Source: JACVRW01 sp963751105 (GTDB lineage Bacteria > Actinomycetota > Thermoleophilia > Solirubrobacterales > Thermoleophilaceae). From it: a stretch of 64,000 bases of DNA. The DNA lies in the NCBI GenBank assembly GCA_963751105.1, contig CAVVTG010000002.1, forward strand, positions 2,666,001-2,730,000. The letters run 5' to 3'. The position numbers were made by a program, and so were the translations under genes. A model generated the notes under the pieces. It worked only from the letters and a program-made list of their open reading frames with translations, was not told the origin of the DNA and searched no databases. Shown one piece after another: positions 44,496 to 52,348 of the stretch; position 1 is the first letter of the stretch; the number at the start of each line of letters is the position of its first letter.

Positions 44496-45158
44496 CTACG
44501 CGGGCAGCGGCTCCAGGCCGAACTCGGTCCTGAACTCGTTGGTGTCGTGCAGGTGCGGGAAGGGCGTGTCCGGCACGGGCACGCCCAGCTTCTCGCAGAT
44601 CGGCTCCCAGCCGTCCACGCCCAGCTCCCAGTCGATCAGGCGGTCGGAGTCGACCGTCGAGCGGATCGTCTCGATGCGGTCGTAGTACATCTGGCGGGTC
44701 CACTCGCGATCCTGGAACTTGCCCTGGAAGTCGCCCTGCCAGATCAGCTTCTCGATCACGCCCCACAGCTCGGGGGCGGGCCCCGGACGGTTGGCGTCCG
44801 GCTTCATCTCGCCCGACTGGGCAGCCAGCTTGACCGCCAGGATCGTGTTCTCGACGCTCTTGTACCAGCCGTCGAAGTCGCGGTGGTTGAGCAGCACCGG
44901 AACGTCGGGATAGGCCTGCACCAGGTCCTCCCAGCGCGACGCGGCGGGCCAGTCCACCGTCGCCTCCCACGGCCCGAAGACCTCGTCCCAATCGACGGGC
45001 TCGTCGTCGGCGACCTTGATCCACTGCTGCAGGTCGCGCTCTCGGTTCTCGCCCATGATCAGGTCGATCATGTGGAAGGTCGGAACGCCCAGCTCCTCGA
45101 GCGCTCCCTTCAGCGACATGGTTCCGGTGCGTCCGAAACCGACTCCAAGCATCCTCAT
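44496..45158 (-). CDS. Sulfotransferase-like P-loop protein
   Basis: A 220-residue protein of the sulfotransferase family widespread in bacteria and eukaryotes. GVGFGRTGTMSLKGALEELG near residue 5-24 is the PAPS 5'-phosphosulfate loop, and VPVLLNHRDFDGWYKSVENT holds the 3'-phosphate-binding Arg and Ser. The sulfate acceptor is unknown. The ATG at 45158 overlaps the GNAT stop as ATGA, so the two genes are coupled. The minus-strand run continues up to the nitrilase gene. Confidence 0.75.
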   Translation of the reverse strand: MRMLGVGFGRTGTMSLKGALEELGVPTFHMIDLIMGENRERDLQQWIKVADDEPVDWDEVFGPWEATVDWPAASRWEDLVQAYPDVPVLLNHRDFDGWYKSVENTILAVKLAAQSGEMKPDANRPGPAPELWGVIEKLIWQGDFQGKFQDREWTRQMYYDRIETIRSTVDSDRLIDWELGVDGWEPICEKLGVPVPDTPFPHLHDTNEFRTEFGLEPLPA

Positions 45159-45688
45159 GTAAGGGTTCCCCAATCTTCGATTGTCAGCGCATAGCGCCGG
45201 TGATCTCGCCAGCGGCCACCGATCTTCAGATACTTGGGCGAGAAGCCCTCGAAGCGGAAGCCGCAGCGCTCCACGAGTCTCAGCGAGCGCTCGTTGGCGG
45301 GTTGCACGTTAGCTTCAACCCGATGAAGCTGCAGGGTGGCGAACACGTGACGCAGCGTGAGCTCGATGCCCTCCCGCATGTACCCCTGGCCCGCGTAGGG
45401 CGCCCCGGCGGCGAAACCCAGGAACGCGTTCTGGAAGCCGCCCCGGAAGATCTGCGAGAGGCTGAACGAGCCGGCGATGGCGCCGCCGTCCTTGAGGCAG
45501 GCCAGCAGCAGCTCGAAGTCGTCGCGGCGTGAGCGGCGTATCAGGTCGTCGAACGCGTTGGCCGTCTCGGCGCCGTAGTACCACGGCCGCAGGTGGTCGC
45601 GGCTGGTGCGCATGAGCGAGGTGTACTCGTCCGAGTCGTCCGCTCGCGCCGGGCGCAGCTCGATGCGATAGCCGTCCCGCGTGCTCAG
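45155..45688 (-). CDS. GNAT acetyltransferase (RimJ/RimL type)
   Basis: A 177-residue acetyltransferase. The acetyl-CoA motif GYMREGIELTLRHVFATLQL and the C-terminal NERSLRLVERCGFRFEG are those of RimJ/RimL-like enzymes that acetylate protein N-termini or small amines. The first ATG at 45613 would cut off the first strand and helix; extending in frame to a CTG at 45688 restores the segment YRIELRPARADDSDEY seen in full-length homologues. That CTG overlaps the stop of the DUF3618 gene as CTGA, which supports CTG as the true start. Confidence 0.75.
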   Translation of the reverse strand: MSTRDGYRIELRPARADDSDEYTSLMRTSRDHLRPWYYGAETANAFDDLIRRSRRDDFELLLACLKDGGAIAGSFSLSQIFRGGFQNAFLGFAAGAPYAGQGYMREGIELTLRHVFATLQLHRVEANVQPANERSLRLVERCGFRFEGFSPKYLKIGGRWRDHRRYALTIEDWGTLT

Positions 45689-45924
45689 CGGCGCGTGATG
45701 ATCGAGATGGTGGCCGCCACACCACCACCGATGACGAAGCCGGCCACGGCCGCTCCGACGAGCGCGGTGCGCTTGTTCTTCACGAGCTGGCGGCGCCAGT
45801 CGGTGAGCTCGGTGACCTTCGAGCGAAGATCGTTGACCGAGAAGGACAGCTCGCGGCGCGTCTCCTCGATTTCGGAGCGGATCTGCTCCGGGCTGCGGGT
45901 GGCGGGGGTGGCGGGTTCGGCCAT
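45685..45924 (-). CDS. DUF3618 membrane protein
   Basis: A 79-residue protein. The cytoplasmic part RSPEQIRSEIEETRRELSFS, a helix with heptad-like spacing, is the DUF3618 signature, followed by a membrane helix (ALVGAAVAGFVIGGGVAATI). Function unknown; these proteins are regularly encoded with phage-holin-3-like and other small membrane proteins in Actinobacteria, as here. Its ATG overlaps the stop of the upstream gene in TGATG. Confidence 0.8.
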   Translation of the reverse strand: MAEPATPATRSPEQIRSEIEETRRELSFSVNDLRSKVTELTDWRRQLVKNKRTALVGAAVAGFVIGGGVAATISIITRR

Positions 45925-46397
45925 CAGGTCTTGAGCTCCTCGCCCTTCTCGAGTGTCCGGTGCACCTGGTCGCGGTGGATGGTCTGGCCCTCGAGCTCGG
46001 CGCGAGTGAGCTTGGCCTGCTCGATGGCCATGTCGGGCGTGGGCGGGGCGCCGCCCTGGAAGAGGCGGTAGGCCACGAAGCCGGCGATGGCGGCGAGCAC
46101 GGTCAGGATCCCGAAGGTCAGGAGGAAGCCCGCCCACACGTCCCAGTTGAAGAGATCGGCGAAGAACCACGAGAGCGCGTGGAAGAACATCGTGATGGCG
46201 AAGATGAGGAACACACCGGCGGCGGCGGCGATGCCCGCGCCCTTGCCGAGCTTCGTGACCTTCTCGATGACCTCGGCCTTGGCGAGGTCGACCTCCGCCC
46301 GGACGAGCGACGACGCCTTCTCCGAGACCTCGGCGACGATGTCCCCGAGGGACTTGTCCGCACCGTCGTTCGGCGGTATGCCGTCTGCGGGCGTCAT
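45924..46397 (-). CDS. Phage holin family (superfamily III-like) membrane protein
   Basis: A 157-residue protein with an amphipathic N-terminal region (LGDIVAEVSEKASSLVRAEV), two membrane helices separated by a short turn (FLIFAITMFFHALSWFF and AGFLLTFGILTVLAAIAGFV), and a charged C-terminus. This is the Phage_holin_3_6 type found as a housekeeping gene in Actinobacteria, not evidence of a prophage. It is coupled to its neighbours by TGATG or ATG overlaps on both sides. Probably linked to cell-envelope stress or structure. Confidence 0.8.
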   Translation of the reverse strand: MTPADGIPPNDGADKSLGDIVAEVSEKASSLVRAEVDLAKAEVIEKVTKLGKGAGIAAAAGVFLIFAITMFFHALSWFFADLFNWDVWAGFLLTFGILTVLAAIAGFVAYRLFQGGAPPTPDMAIEQAKLTRAELEGQTIHRDQVHRTLEKGEELKT

Positions 46398-46615
46398 GGC
46401 CTCAACTTTCTCAGGATCAGCGCCAGCGCGAGCCCGCCGGCGAAGGCGGCCCCGACGAACGCCTCGGGCCGCTGGGCGAACATGTCGTCGTCGCTCTCGC
46501 TTCCGACGCTCAGCGGCGTCTCGCCCAGCGGACGGCTGCCGGTGGCGCCCTGGTTGACGTCCGGGGCCTCGGCCGTGGCCTCCTCGGCCGCCGTCTGATT
46601 CGGCTGGTCGGCCAT
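46394..46615 (-). CDS. Small tail-anchored membrane protein (73 aa)
   Basis: A 73-residue protein with an acidic, Ala/Glu-rich N-terminus (MADQPNQTAAEEATAEAPDV) and one C-terminal membrane helix (AFVGAAFAGGLALALILRKL). It is not recognised as a named family. It sits between a 45-residue membrane protein and the holin-family gene with overlapping start/stop codons on both sides (TGATG at 46613-46617), so it belongs to this small membrane-protein operon. Confidence 0.65.
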   Translation of the reverse strand: MADQPNQTAAEEATAEAPDVNQGATGSRPLGETPLSVGSESDDDMFAQRPEAFVGAAFAGGLALALILRKLRP

Positions 46616-46752
46616 CAGTCGACGGGCGGGTCTTCCTTGAAGAGCCGGATCCAGATCTCCGTGGCGAGGCGGTTCGCGATGATCGAGACGAGCGCTCCCA
46701 TTCCGGCGAGCAGCCCGGCCCACATCAGTCGCTTGGAGAGATCGTTGTTCAC
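46615..46752 (-). CDS. Short DUF4235-like membrane protein (45 aa)
   Basis: A 45-residue protein starting MNNDLSKRLMWAGLLAGMGA with one membrane helix and ending in a charged FKEDPPVD. It resembles the N-terminal half of DUF4235 proteins but is short. The GTG at 46752 is 11 bp after the TetR stop; a TTG at 46770 would add six residues. It begins the chain of coupled small membrane genes. Confidence 0.55.
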   Translation of the reverse strand: MNNDLSKRLMWAGLLAGMGALVSIIANRLATEIWIRLFKEDPPVD

Positions 46753-46763
46753 GATCGCCGGAT

Positions 46764-47402
46764 TCAAGCAGACGCCGCGGGGCTTCCCGGCCCCGCCGTC
46801 TCCAAGCCTCCGCAGATGGCCTCCACCACGAGGCCCTTGGCACGCTCGTACTCCTCGTCGGTGCGCGGCAGCACCTCGAAGATCCAGGCCGTGAGGAGCT
46901 GCTCGATCGCGCCGTAGAAGCACATGGCGGCGAACTCGGCGGGGATGTCCGACTTGAACGAGCCCTCGGCCCGGGCGGACTCCACGATGTCCGCGATTCC
47001 GGCGTAGGCCTCACGGATCTTCTCGATGTGAATGCGCCCGAACGAGTTGGCGGCCCTCGTGACCTCGACGATGATCACCTTCATCAGGTCGGGGTCGTGG
47101 CGGTAGGACTCGATGATGAAGCCGGCCACGGAATGCAGCTTCTCGCGGGCGTCGTCCTCGCCCGCATCGATCTCGGCGATCGCGTCGAGCATGATCTGCC
47201 AGCGCTCGAGGAAGAGCGTGTTGAGGATCTCCTCCTTGGAATCGAAGTAGTGGTAGACGAGCCCGTAGGCCACGCCGGCCTCGTCGGCCACGTCCGAGAC
47301 CCGGCAGTGGTGAAAGCCGCGGCGGGCGAACACGCGCACGCCGGCGTCGAGGATCAGCCGGCGCTTGTCGACCCCGCCGTTGCTCTTCGGAGTGGTGGCC
47401 AT
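46764..47402 (-). CDS. TetR/AcrR family transcriptional regulator
   Basis: A 212-residue repressor-type protein. The N-terminal helix-turn-helix is DKRRLILDAGVRVFARRGFH, then HCRVSDVADEAGVAYGLVYH and YHYFDSKEEIL, the TetR hallmark. The rest is the all-helical ligand domain, similar in pattern to FadR-like acyl-CoA-responsive regulators (inference). It is translated from the same message as the nitrilase gene (TGATG overlap at 47400-47404). A 16-bp inverted repeat before the operon is its likely operator, giving autoregulation. Confidence 0.85.
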   Translation of the reverse strand: MATTPKSNGGVDKRRLILDAGVRVFARRGFHHCRVSDVADEAGVAYGLVYHYFDSKEEILNTLFLERWQIMLDAIAEIDAGEDDAREKLHSVAGFIIESYRHDPDLMKVIIVEVTRAANSFGRIHIEKIREAYAGIADIVESARAEGSFKSDIPAEFAAMCFYGAIEQLLTAWIFEVLPRTDEEYERAKGLVVEAICGGLETAGPGSPAASA

Positions 47403-48235
47403 CAGGCGAGGACCTCGTCGGGCCAGAGGTAGGCCGACTCGACGCGATTGGCCAGGCTCGGCAGCTTGGCCCGGATCTCGGCCTGGCGCTCGAGGTCGAG
47501 ATCGGCCGACACGAAGGAGGCGCCGGTGGCGGGGGCTCGCGCGAGCACCTCACCCCAGGGGTCGACGATCATCGAGTTGCCGTACGAGTCGCCCTCGGGG
47601 CCGGGGCGGTTGCCCTGGCCGGGAGCGATAACGAATACCTGGTTCTCGATGGCGCGGGCCCGCAGGAGAACCTCCCAGTGGGCCTCGCCGGTCACGCGGG
47701 TGAAGTTGGCCGGGACAGTGACGATGCGGGCGCCGCGCAGGGCGAGGATCCGGTAGAGCTCCGGGAAGCGCAGGTCGTAACAGATCGACAGGCCGAGCTC
47801 GACCCCCTCCGCCGTCTGCGAGAACACGATGTCCCGGGCGGGCTCGGAATGCTCGGACTCGCGGTACTGGACCCCACCGACCTCCACGTCGAACATGTGG
47901 ATCTTTCGGTACACGGCCTTCAGCTCGCCGTCGGGCCCGGCGTGGACCGAGGTGTTGGCCACGCGCTCGTGACCCTCCCGGCGCTCGGCCACCGAGCCGG
48001 CCACCAGGTCGATGCGCAGCTCGGCCGCCAGCTCGCGGGCCCAGCTCACCGGGCGGCCGTCGAGCGGCTCTGCGCCGTCCAGGTAGTCCCGGGTGGCGCC
48101 CCTGATGTCGAGGCGCTCGGGCAGGACCACCAGCTCGGCGCCGTCGGTCACGGCGGCCCGCACCAGGCGCTCGGCAACCTCGAGGTTGCTCTCCACGTCG
48201 GTGGTCGATTCGAGTTGAACTGCGGCGGCCCTCAT
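47402..48235 (-). CDS. Carbon-nitrogen hydrolase (nitrilase superfamily, Nit2-like)
   Basis: A 277-residue enzyme with the Glu-Lys-Cys triad of the nitrilase superfamily: Glu40 in VVLPER, Lys111 in YRKIHMFD and Cys152 in SICYDLRFPE. The sequence pattern, particularly KIHMFDVEV and CYDLRFPELYR, is closest to Nit1/Nit2, which hydrolyse omega-amides or deaminated glutathione. The ribosome site GGGGAGAG lies before the ATG at 48235. It is the first gene of an operon with TetR and small membrane proteins. Confidence 0.88.
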   Translation of the reverse strand: MRAAAVQLESTTDVESNLEVAERLVRAAVTDGAELVVLPERLDIRGATRDYLDGAEPLDGRPVSWARELAAELRIDLVAGSVAERREGHERVANTSVHAGPDGELKAVYRKIHMFDVEVGGVQYRESEHSEPARDIVFSQTAEGVELGLSICYDLRFPELYRILALRGARIVTVPANFTRVTGEAHWEVLLRARAIENQVFVIAPGQGNRPGPEGDSYGNSMIVDPWGEVLARAPATGASFVSADLDLERQAEIRAKLPSLANRVESAYLWPDEVLA

Positions 48236-48265
48236 CGCTCTCCCCTGCCCTCTTCATACCGGTCG

Positions 48266-48281
48266 TTGACTGACCAGTCAA
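48266..48281. promoter_or_regulatory. TetR-type operator, TTGACT-GACC-AGTCAA
   Basis: A perfect 6-4-6 inverted repeat 31 bp before the nitrilase ATG, in the divergent gap to the DUF2804 gene. TGACNNNNNGTCA-like palindromes are common TetR-family sites, and a TetR gene is second in the operon. The left half also forms a -35-like TTGACT on the plus strand, so DUF2804 may be controlled as well. Confidence 0.6.
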
Positions 48282-48301
48282 TCTGCAGTGTACTGCGCCT
48301 C

Positions 48302-49138
48302 GTGCCCTCCGAGCCAGGCCCGCTGCCTCGTCGTGGTGCCGGCGTGCGGGCGCTCGGGCTGGCCCTGCCCCCCGCGCGAATGGCGCCCCTGCGCGCCGGC
48401 CGGCCGCTCAAGCGCTGGCGCTATGTCGGCGTGTACACCGCCGAGCTGATGCTCTGCGCCGGAGAGGCCCGCGTGGCCGGGCTACCGCAGCGCTGGTGGG
48501 CGGTGGCCCTGCCCGACGGACGGCTCTTCGAGCGGACCACGCAGGGGCGCGGCGGCGTGCTCGTCGAGCGGGAGCGCGTGCGCGTCGACGCCGGCCCGGT
48601 GCAGATCGAGCTCGCCCTCTCGGACGGCGAGGTGACCCCCGTCGAGGTCGCATCGCCGCACGGGCGCTCGTACATCTGGACGGCCAAGCGGGCGCCGCTC
48701 CACGTTCGCGGGCAGGTGCTGGCCGGCGGGGAACGCTTCGAGGTCGACGGCGAGCACGGCTTCATGGATGAGTCCGCCGGCTACCACGCTCGCCACACGA
48801 GCTGGTTCTGGTCGGCGGGGGTGGGGCGCTCGGCCGAGGGCCGTTCCCTGGCGTGGAACCTCGTCGAGGGCGTGCACGACGGCCCCGTCTCCAGCGAACG
48901 GACCGTGTGGGTGGACGGAGTGGCGCACGAGGTTCCGCCTCTGGGCTTCGCTCAGGATCTGTCGTCCGTGGGGGACCTCTCGTTCCGCCCGTGGGCGTCT
49001 CGCGACCACTCGGCCAACCGGCTGCTGGTGCGCAGCCGGTACCGCCAGCCGTTCGGTGAGTTCAAGGGCCGGCTGCCAGGGGGCGTGGAGCTGACGGAGG
49101 GCTTCGGGGTGATGGAGGAGCATGAGGTGTGGTGGTGA
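48302..49138 (+). CDS. DUF2804 domain protein
   Basis: A 278-residue protein whose segments LKRWRYVGVYTAELMLCAGE, RVAGLPQRWWAVALPDGRLF, DESAGYHARHTSWFWSAGVG and LAWNLVEGVHD are those of DUF2804, a beta-rich family of unknown function. Some relatives are near lipid metabolism genes. GTG at 48302 is used because the promoter region with the TetR-like operator ends just before it. The last 10 bp overlap the end of the convergent nuclease-domain gene. Confidence 0.8.
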   Translation: MPSEPGPLPRRGAGVRALGLALPPARMAPLRAGRPLKRWRYVGVYTAELMLCAGEARVAGLPQRWWAVALPDGRLFERTTQGRGGVLVERERVRVDAGPVQIELALSDGEVTPVEVASPHGRSYIWTAKRAPLHVRGQVLAGGERFEVDGEHGFMDESAGYHARHTSWFWSAGVGRSAEGRSLAWNLVEGVHDGPVSSERTVWVDGVAHEVPPLGFAQDLSSVGDLSFRPWASRDHSANRLLVRSRYRQPFGEFKGRLPGGVELTEGFGVMEEHEVWW

Positions 49139-50090
49139 GCAGGGCCGCAACGTCCCGGAGCACTCCCTCGGGATCTTCGCTGAGCTGGCGCCAGGTGATA
49201 CGCAGCGTCCTCCAGCCAGCCACCGCCAGGCGGCGGTCGCGCTCGCGGTCGCTTTCGAACGCGCTGGGCGTGTCATGGAAGGTTCGGCCATCGAGCTCCA
49301 CGATCAGGCGCTGGGGCCGCCAGAGGCAGTCGACCTCATAGTCGCGCTGCGGCGTCTCCACCAGTGCGTTCCGCTCGGGCCGCGGCAGGCCGGCGCCGTC
49401 GAGCAGGCCCAGAAACTTCTGCTCCAGCTCGCTCCGCGTGATGCGGGCGCCGGCCAGGACGAGCTCCCTCAGTACCGCGGTTCCTCGACGTCCCGGATAG
49501 CGCGCGAGCAGTTCCGCCAGCGAGAGCCGGTCCCACAGGCGCCGAACCTGCGCCTGCCCGATCACGCCCTCGAGCTCGTGCGGCTGCAGGTCGCCGGCCA
49601 GATCGAAGATCGTGCGGTGCGGGCTGGTGACCGGAATGCCGTCGACCGTCGTCACCTCATCGCCGCGTAGCAGGGCGCGGTGGGCCCGTATCCCGCTTCG
49701 CCGGCCGAGCTTCCTCGGCACGGTGATCTCCACCCGGCCGCCCGAGGCGCCGCGCATACCCCACAGCGCCGCGGCGGAGCGGTGACTCAGAACCGCGCCG
49801 GGGCCTCCGGCGAAAACAGCCGCCATGAAGAAGGCGTTGCGCGTCATGAGCTCGCGCGGGACGATCGAGAGAACGCCGCGATGGACACGTGCAGCCGTCC
49901 GAGCCGCAGCCGGTAGTCGATCGACGTTGCCCCGAGCCCGATCTCGACGAGCTGCGCCCGGGTCGAAATGCCCGTGTTGCGTCCGAACGAGCTGCGCGAG
50001 CCTCGACCTCGCGTTCGCTGATCGAGATCGAGGGGAAGGTTTGCCTGAACTATTCGAGGTCAACTTTCCTCTCGCCGCCCATGCCGCCAT
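49129..50090 (-). CDS. DUF559 endonuclease-like protein with two compensating frameshifts
   Basis: A reading frame of about 320 residues. The middle and end are well conserved: ELMTRNAFFMAAVFAGGPGA, LSHRSAAALWGMRG, an AbiEi-like winged segment, and the C-terminal DUF559/Vsr-like nuclease core YEVDCLWRPQRLIVELDGRT with FHDTPSAFESDRERDRRLAV and WRTLRITWRQL. Between about 49888 and 49970 the frame is wrong: the expected TRAQLVEIGLGATSIDYRLR is found in the neighbouring frame, bounded by one extra and one missing base. The N-terminal 40 residues and the start are uncertain. Stand-alone proteins of this kind are common in Actinobacteria; role unknown. Confidence 0.65.
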
Positions 50091-50144
50091 GATGCGCGGT
50101 GGCGTGTTACGCGTGGGTGACGAGGGTTACGGGGGTGCGACGGC

Positions 50145-51167
50145 TTGGTGAAGATCGGCCTGGTCGCCGTTGCGATGGCCTTCGCGCAGGCGCAGCCCGT
50201 GGAGGAGCCAGCGCGGTTCCGGGTCGCCGCGAGCGGCGATTTCCTCATCCACACGCCCGTGGCCGCCCGGGCGCGGGCGCTCGGCGGAGGGTCGCGCTAC
50301 GACTTCGCGCCGATGTTCGATCCGGTGCGGCGTCACATCGAGGGCGCGGACCTGGCCATCTGCCACGTGGAGACCCCCCTGGTGCCCGGCACCCCCACCG
50401 GGTATCCGGTGTTTCGCACACCGCCCGCGCTCGCGGGTTCCGTCAAAAGGGTGGGATGGGACGTGTGCAGCACAGCGTCGAACCACTCGCTCGACGCCGG
50501 CGAGTACGGGATCCGCACCACGCTGCGAGCCCTCGACCGGGCGCAGCTCCCTCACCACGGCACGGCCCGCTCGCCCGCCGAGCGGCGCCGGGCGGCGGTC
50601 GTGGACGTGAAGGGAGTGAAGGTCGCCTTCCTGGCCTACACCGCGATCTCGAACGGCCAGGCCGTGCCGAACCCGTGGAACCTCAACTGGGCGACGGCCA
50701 AGCAGATCCTCGCCGACGCGACACGAGCCAAGGGCAACGGGGCTGATGCGGTGATCCTGAACCTGCACTGGGGCAACGAGTATCAGCACGCGATCTCTCC
50801 CTCACAGCTGTCTTTGGCGAGGACCCTCACCCGGTCGCCGAACGTCACCGCCATCGTCGGCCAGCACGCCCATGTGGTGCAGCCGATAAGACGCATCAAC
50901 GGCAAGCCGGTGGTCTTCGGCGAGGGCAACCTCGTGTCCAACCAGAACGCCGCCTGCTGCCCGGCGGCGTCCCAGGACGGGCTGATCGCGCTGATCGACT
51001 TCGTGGCCAACCCCGGCGAGCCCGTGAAGGCGGAACGGATCCGCTACGTGCCCACCTACGTGAGCCAACCCGAGTACAGCGTGCAACCGGCGGCGCCGGG
51101 CTCCGTCTCCTGGAACCGCACCGTGAGCGTGGCCGGGCGCCGGCAGGGCATCCGGCCCCTGCGCTGA
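50145..51167 (+). CDS. CapA family metallophosphatase-like protein (first copy)
   Basis: A 340-residue protein of the CapA/PgsA family. A short signal-like N-terminus is followed by the CapA core: AASGDFLIHTPVAARARALG, ADLAICHVETPLVPG, CSTASNHSLDAGEYG, VILNLHWGNEYQHA, VGQHAHVVQP and GEGNLVSNQ, which form the binuclear metal site of calcineurin-like phosphoesterases. CapA proteins take part in poly-gamma-glutamate or other capsule synthesis; no capB/C is present. TTG 50145 or GTG 50148 may be the start; the G-rich site before it fits either. Confidence 0.82.
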   Translation: MVKIGLVAVAMAFAQAQPVEEPARFRVAASGDFLIHTPVAARARALGGGSRYDFAPMFDPVRRHIEGADLAICHVETPLVPGTPTGYPVFRTPPALAGSVKRVGWDVCSTASNHSLDAGEYGIRTTLRALDRAQLPHHGTARSPAERRRAAVVDVKGVKVAFLAYTAISNGQAVPNPWNLNWATAKQILADATRAKGNGADAVILNLHWGNEYQHAISPSQLSLARTLTRSPNVTAIVGQHAHVVQPIRRINGKPVVFGEGNLVSNQNAACCPAASQDGLIALIDFVANPGEPVKAERIRYVPTYVSQPEYSVQPAAPGSVSWNRTVSVAGRRQGIRPLR

Positions 51168-51182
51168 GGAACGCCGGGCGCC

Positions 51183-52337
51183 ATGGACCAGGAAGCCCGC
51201 CTCCGTCGCCGCGAGGAGGCACGGGCGCGCATAAGGCGCCGGCGCCTCACCGCCGCGGCGGTCCTCGTCACCCTGATTGCCGCCGTTACGGCGGTGGTGG
51301 TCCTCGCCGGCTCGGGCTCAAACACGAGCGACCCGGGCACCGACCCCGAAGACCGCGAGGCCGAAGCGCTCCCCGAAGAGCCGGTGAAGCTCACCATCGC
51401 CGCCAGCGGCGACCTGCTGATCCACAGCCCGGTGTTCTTCCAGGCGCTGGCCAACGGCGGCGGCGAGCGCTACGAGTTCCGCCCGATGTTGCGGCAGGTC
51501 CGCCAGATCGTGCGCGGGGCCGACCTGGGGATCTGCCATCTGGAGGAGCCACTCACGAACGGCGCTCCGAGCGGCGAGCCGACCTTCAGGGCACCGGCAT
51601 CGCTGGCGAACACCATCCGCTGGGTGGGCTGGGACGCCTGCAGCACGGCGTCGAACCATTCCTACGACGGCGCCGAGGAGGGCATCGCCTTCACGATCCG
51701 CCGGCTGAACCGCGCCGGCATCGGCCATTCGGGGACCAACCTGCGCCCGCGCGCGCCGCGCGCCGCGATGATGGAGGCACGTGGCGTGAAGGTCGCGCTG
51801 CTCGCCTACTCGACCCAGATCATCGGCATGGCCGAGCGCCCGGGCGACTGGCGGCTCAACATGGCCGAGCCGAAGCGCATGCTGGCCGACGCGCGCGCGG
51901 CACGCGAGGCCGGCGCGGCGGTGGTGATCGTGTCGCTGCATTGGGGCGAGGAGTACATGCATGCCCCGAGCGCACTGCAGCGCCGGCTGGCCCGCCTCCT
52001 CACGCGCTCCCCTGACGTGACCGCTGTCATCGGTCAGCACGTGCACGTGGTGCAGCCGATCCGCAAGGTCAACGGCAAGCCGGTGGTGTACGGCGAGGGC
52101 AACCTGCTCTCCAACCAGACGGCAGCCTGCTGCCCGCCGGAGTCGCAGGACGGGATGGTCGTGGTGCTGGAGGTCGAGGCGGGGCCGGAGGGCGCGCGAG
52201 TCGAGCGCGTGCGCTACGTGCCCACCTGGGTCCAGCATCCCGGCTACGAGGTGATCCGCGCCACCGGCGAGTCGCGCCGGCGCACGATCGGCTACGCCGG
52301 CCGCGCGTCCTGGCTTCAGCCCCTCTCCGCCCGTTAG
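51183..52337 (+). CDS. CapA family protein (second, tandem copy)
   Basis: A 384-residue paralogue of the gene before it, 15 bp downstream. It shares the same motifs (AASGDLLIHSPVFFQALANG, CSTASNHSYDGAEEG, VSLHWGEEYMHA, IGQHVHVVQPIRKVNGK, GEGNLLSNQTAACCP), including a paired cysteine AACCP absent in most CapA proteins I know. Unlike the first copy it has a cytoplasmic Arg-rich start and a membrane anchor (residues about 22-42) with an acidic linker, so one copy may be released and the other anchored. It shows a clear tandem duplication. Confidence 0.82.
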   Translation: MDQEARLRRREEARARIRRRRLTAAAVLVTLIAAVTAVVVLAGSGSNTSDPGTDPEDREAEALPEEPVKLTIAASGDLLIHSPVFFQALANGGGERYEFRPMLRQVRQIVRGADLGICHLEEPLTNGAPSGEPTFRAPASLANTIRWVGWDACSTASNHSYDGAEEGIAFTIRRLNRAGIGHSGTNLRPRAPRAAMMEARGVKVALLAYSTQIIGMAERPGDWRLNMAEPKRMLADARAAREAGAAVVIVSLHWGEEYMHAPSALQRRLARLLTRSPDVTAVIGQHVHVVQPIRKVNGKPVVYGEGNLLSNQTAACCPPESQDGMVVVLEVEAGPEGARVERVRYVPTWVQHPGYEVIRATGESRRRTIGYAGRASWLQPLSAR

Positions 52338-52348
52338 GGTCCCGCGCC

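Noticed and set aside
45924..46397. Prophage remnant suggested by a holin-family protein
   Set aside because: This holin type is a housekeeping membrane protein in Actinobacteria; no phage genes or attachment sites lie nearby.
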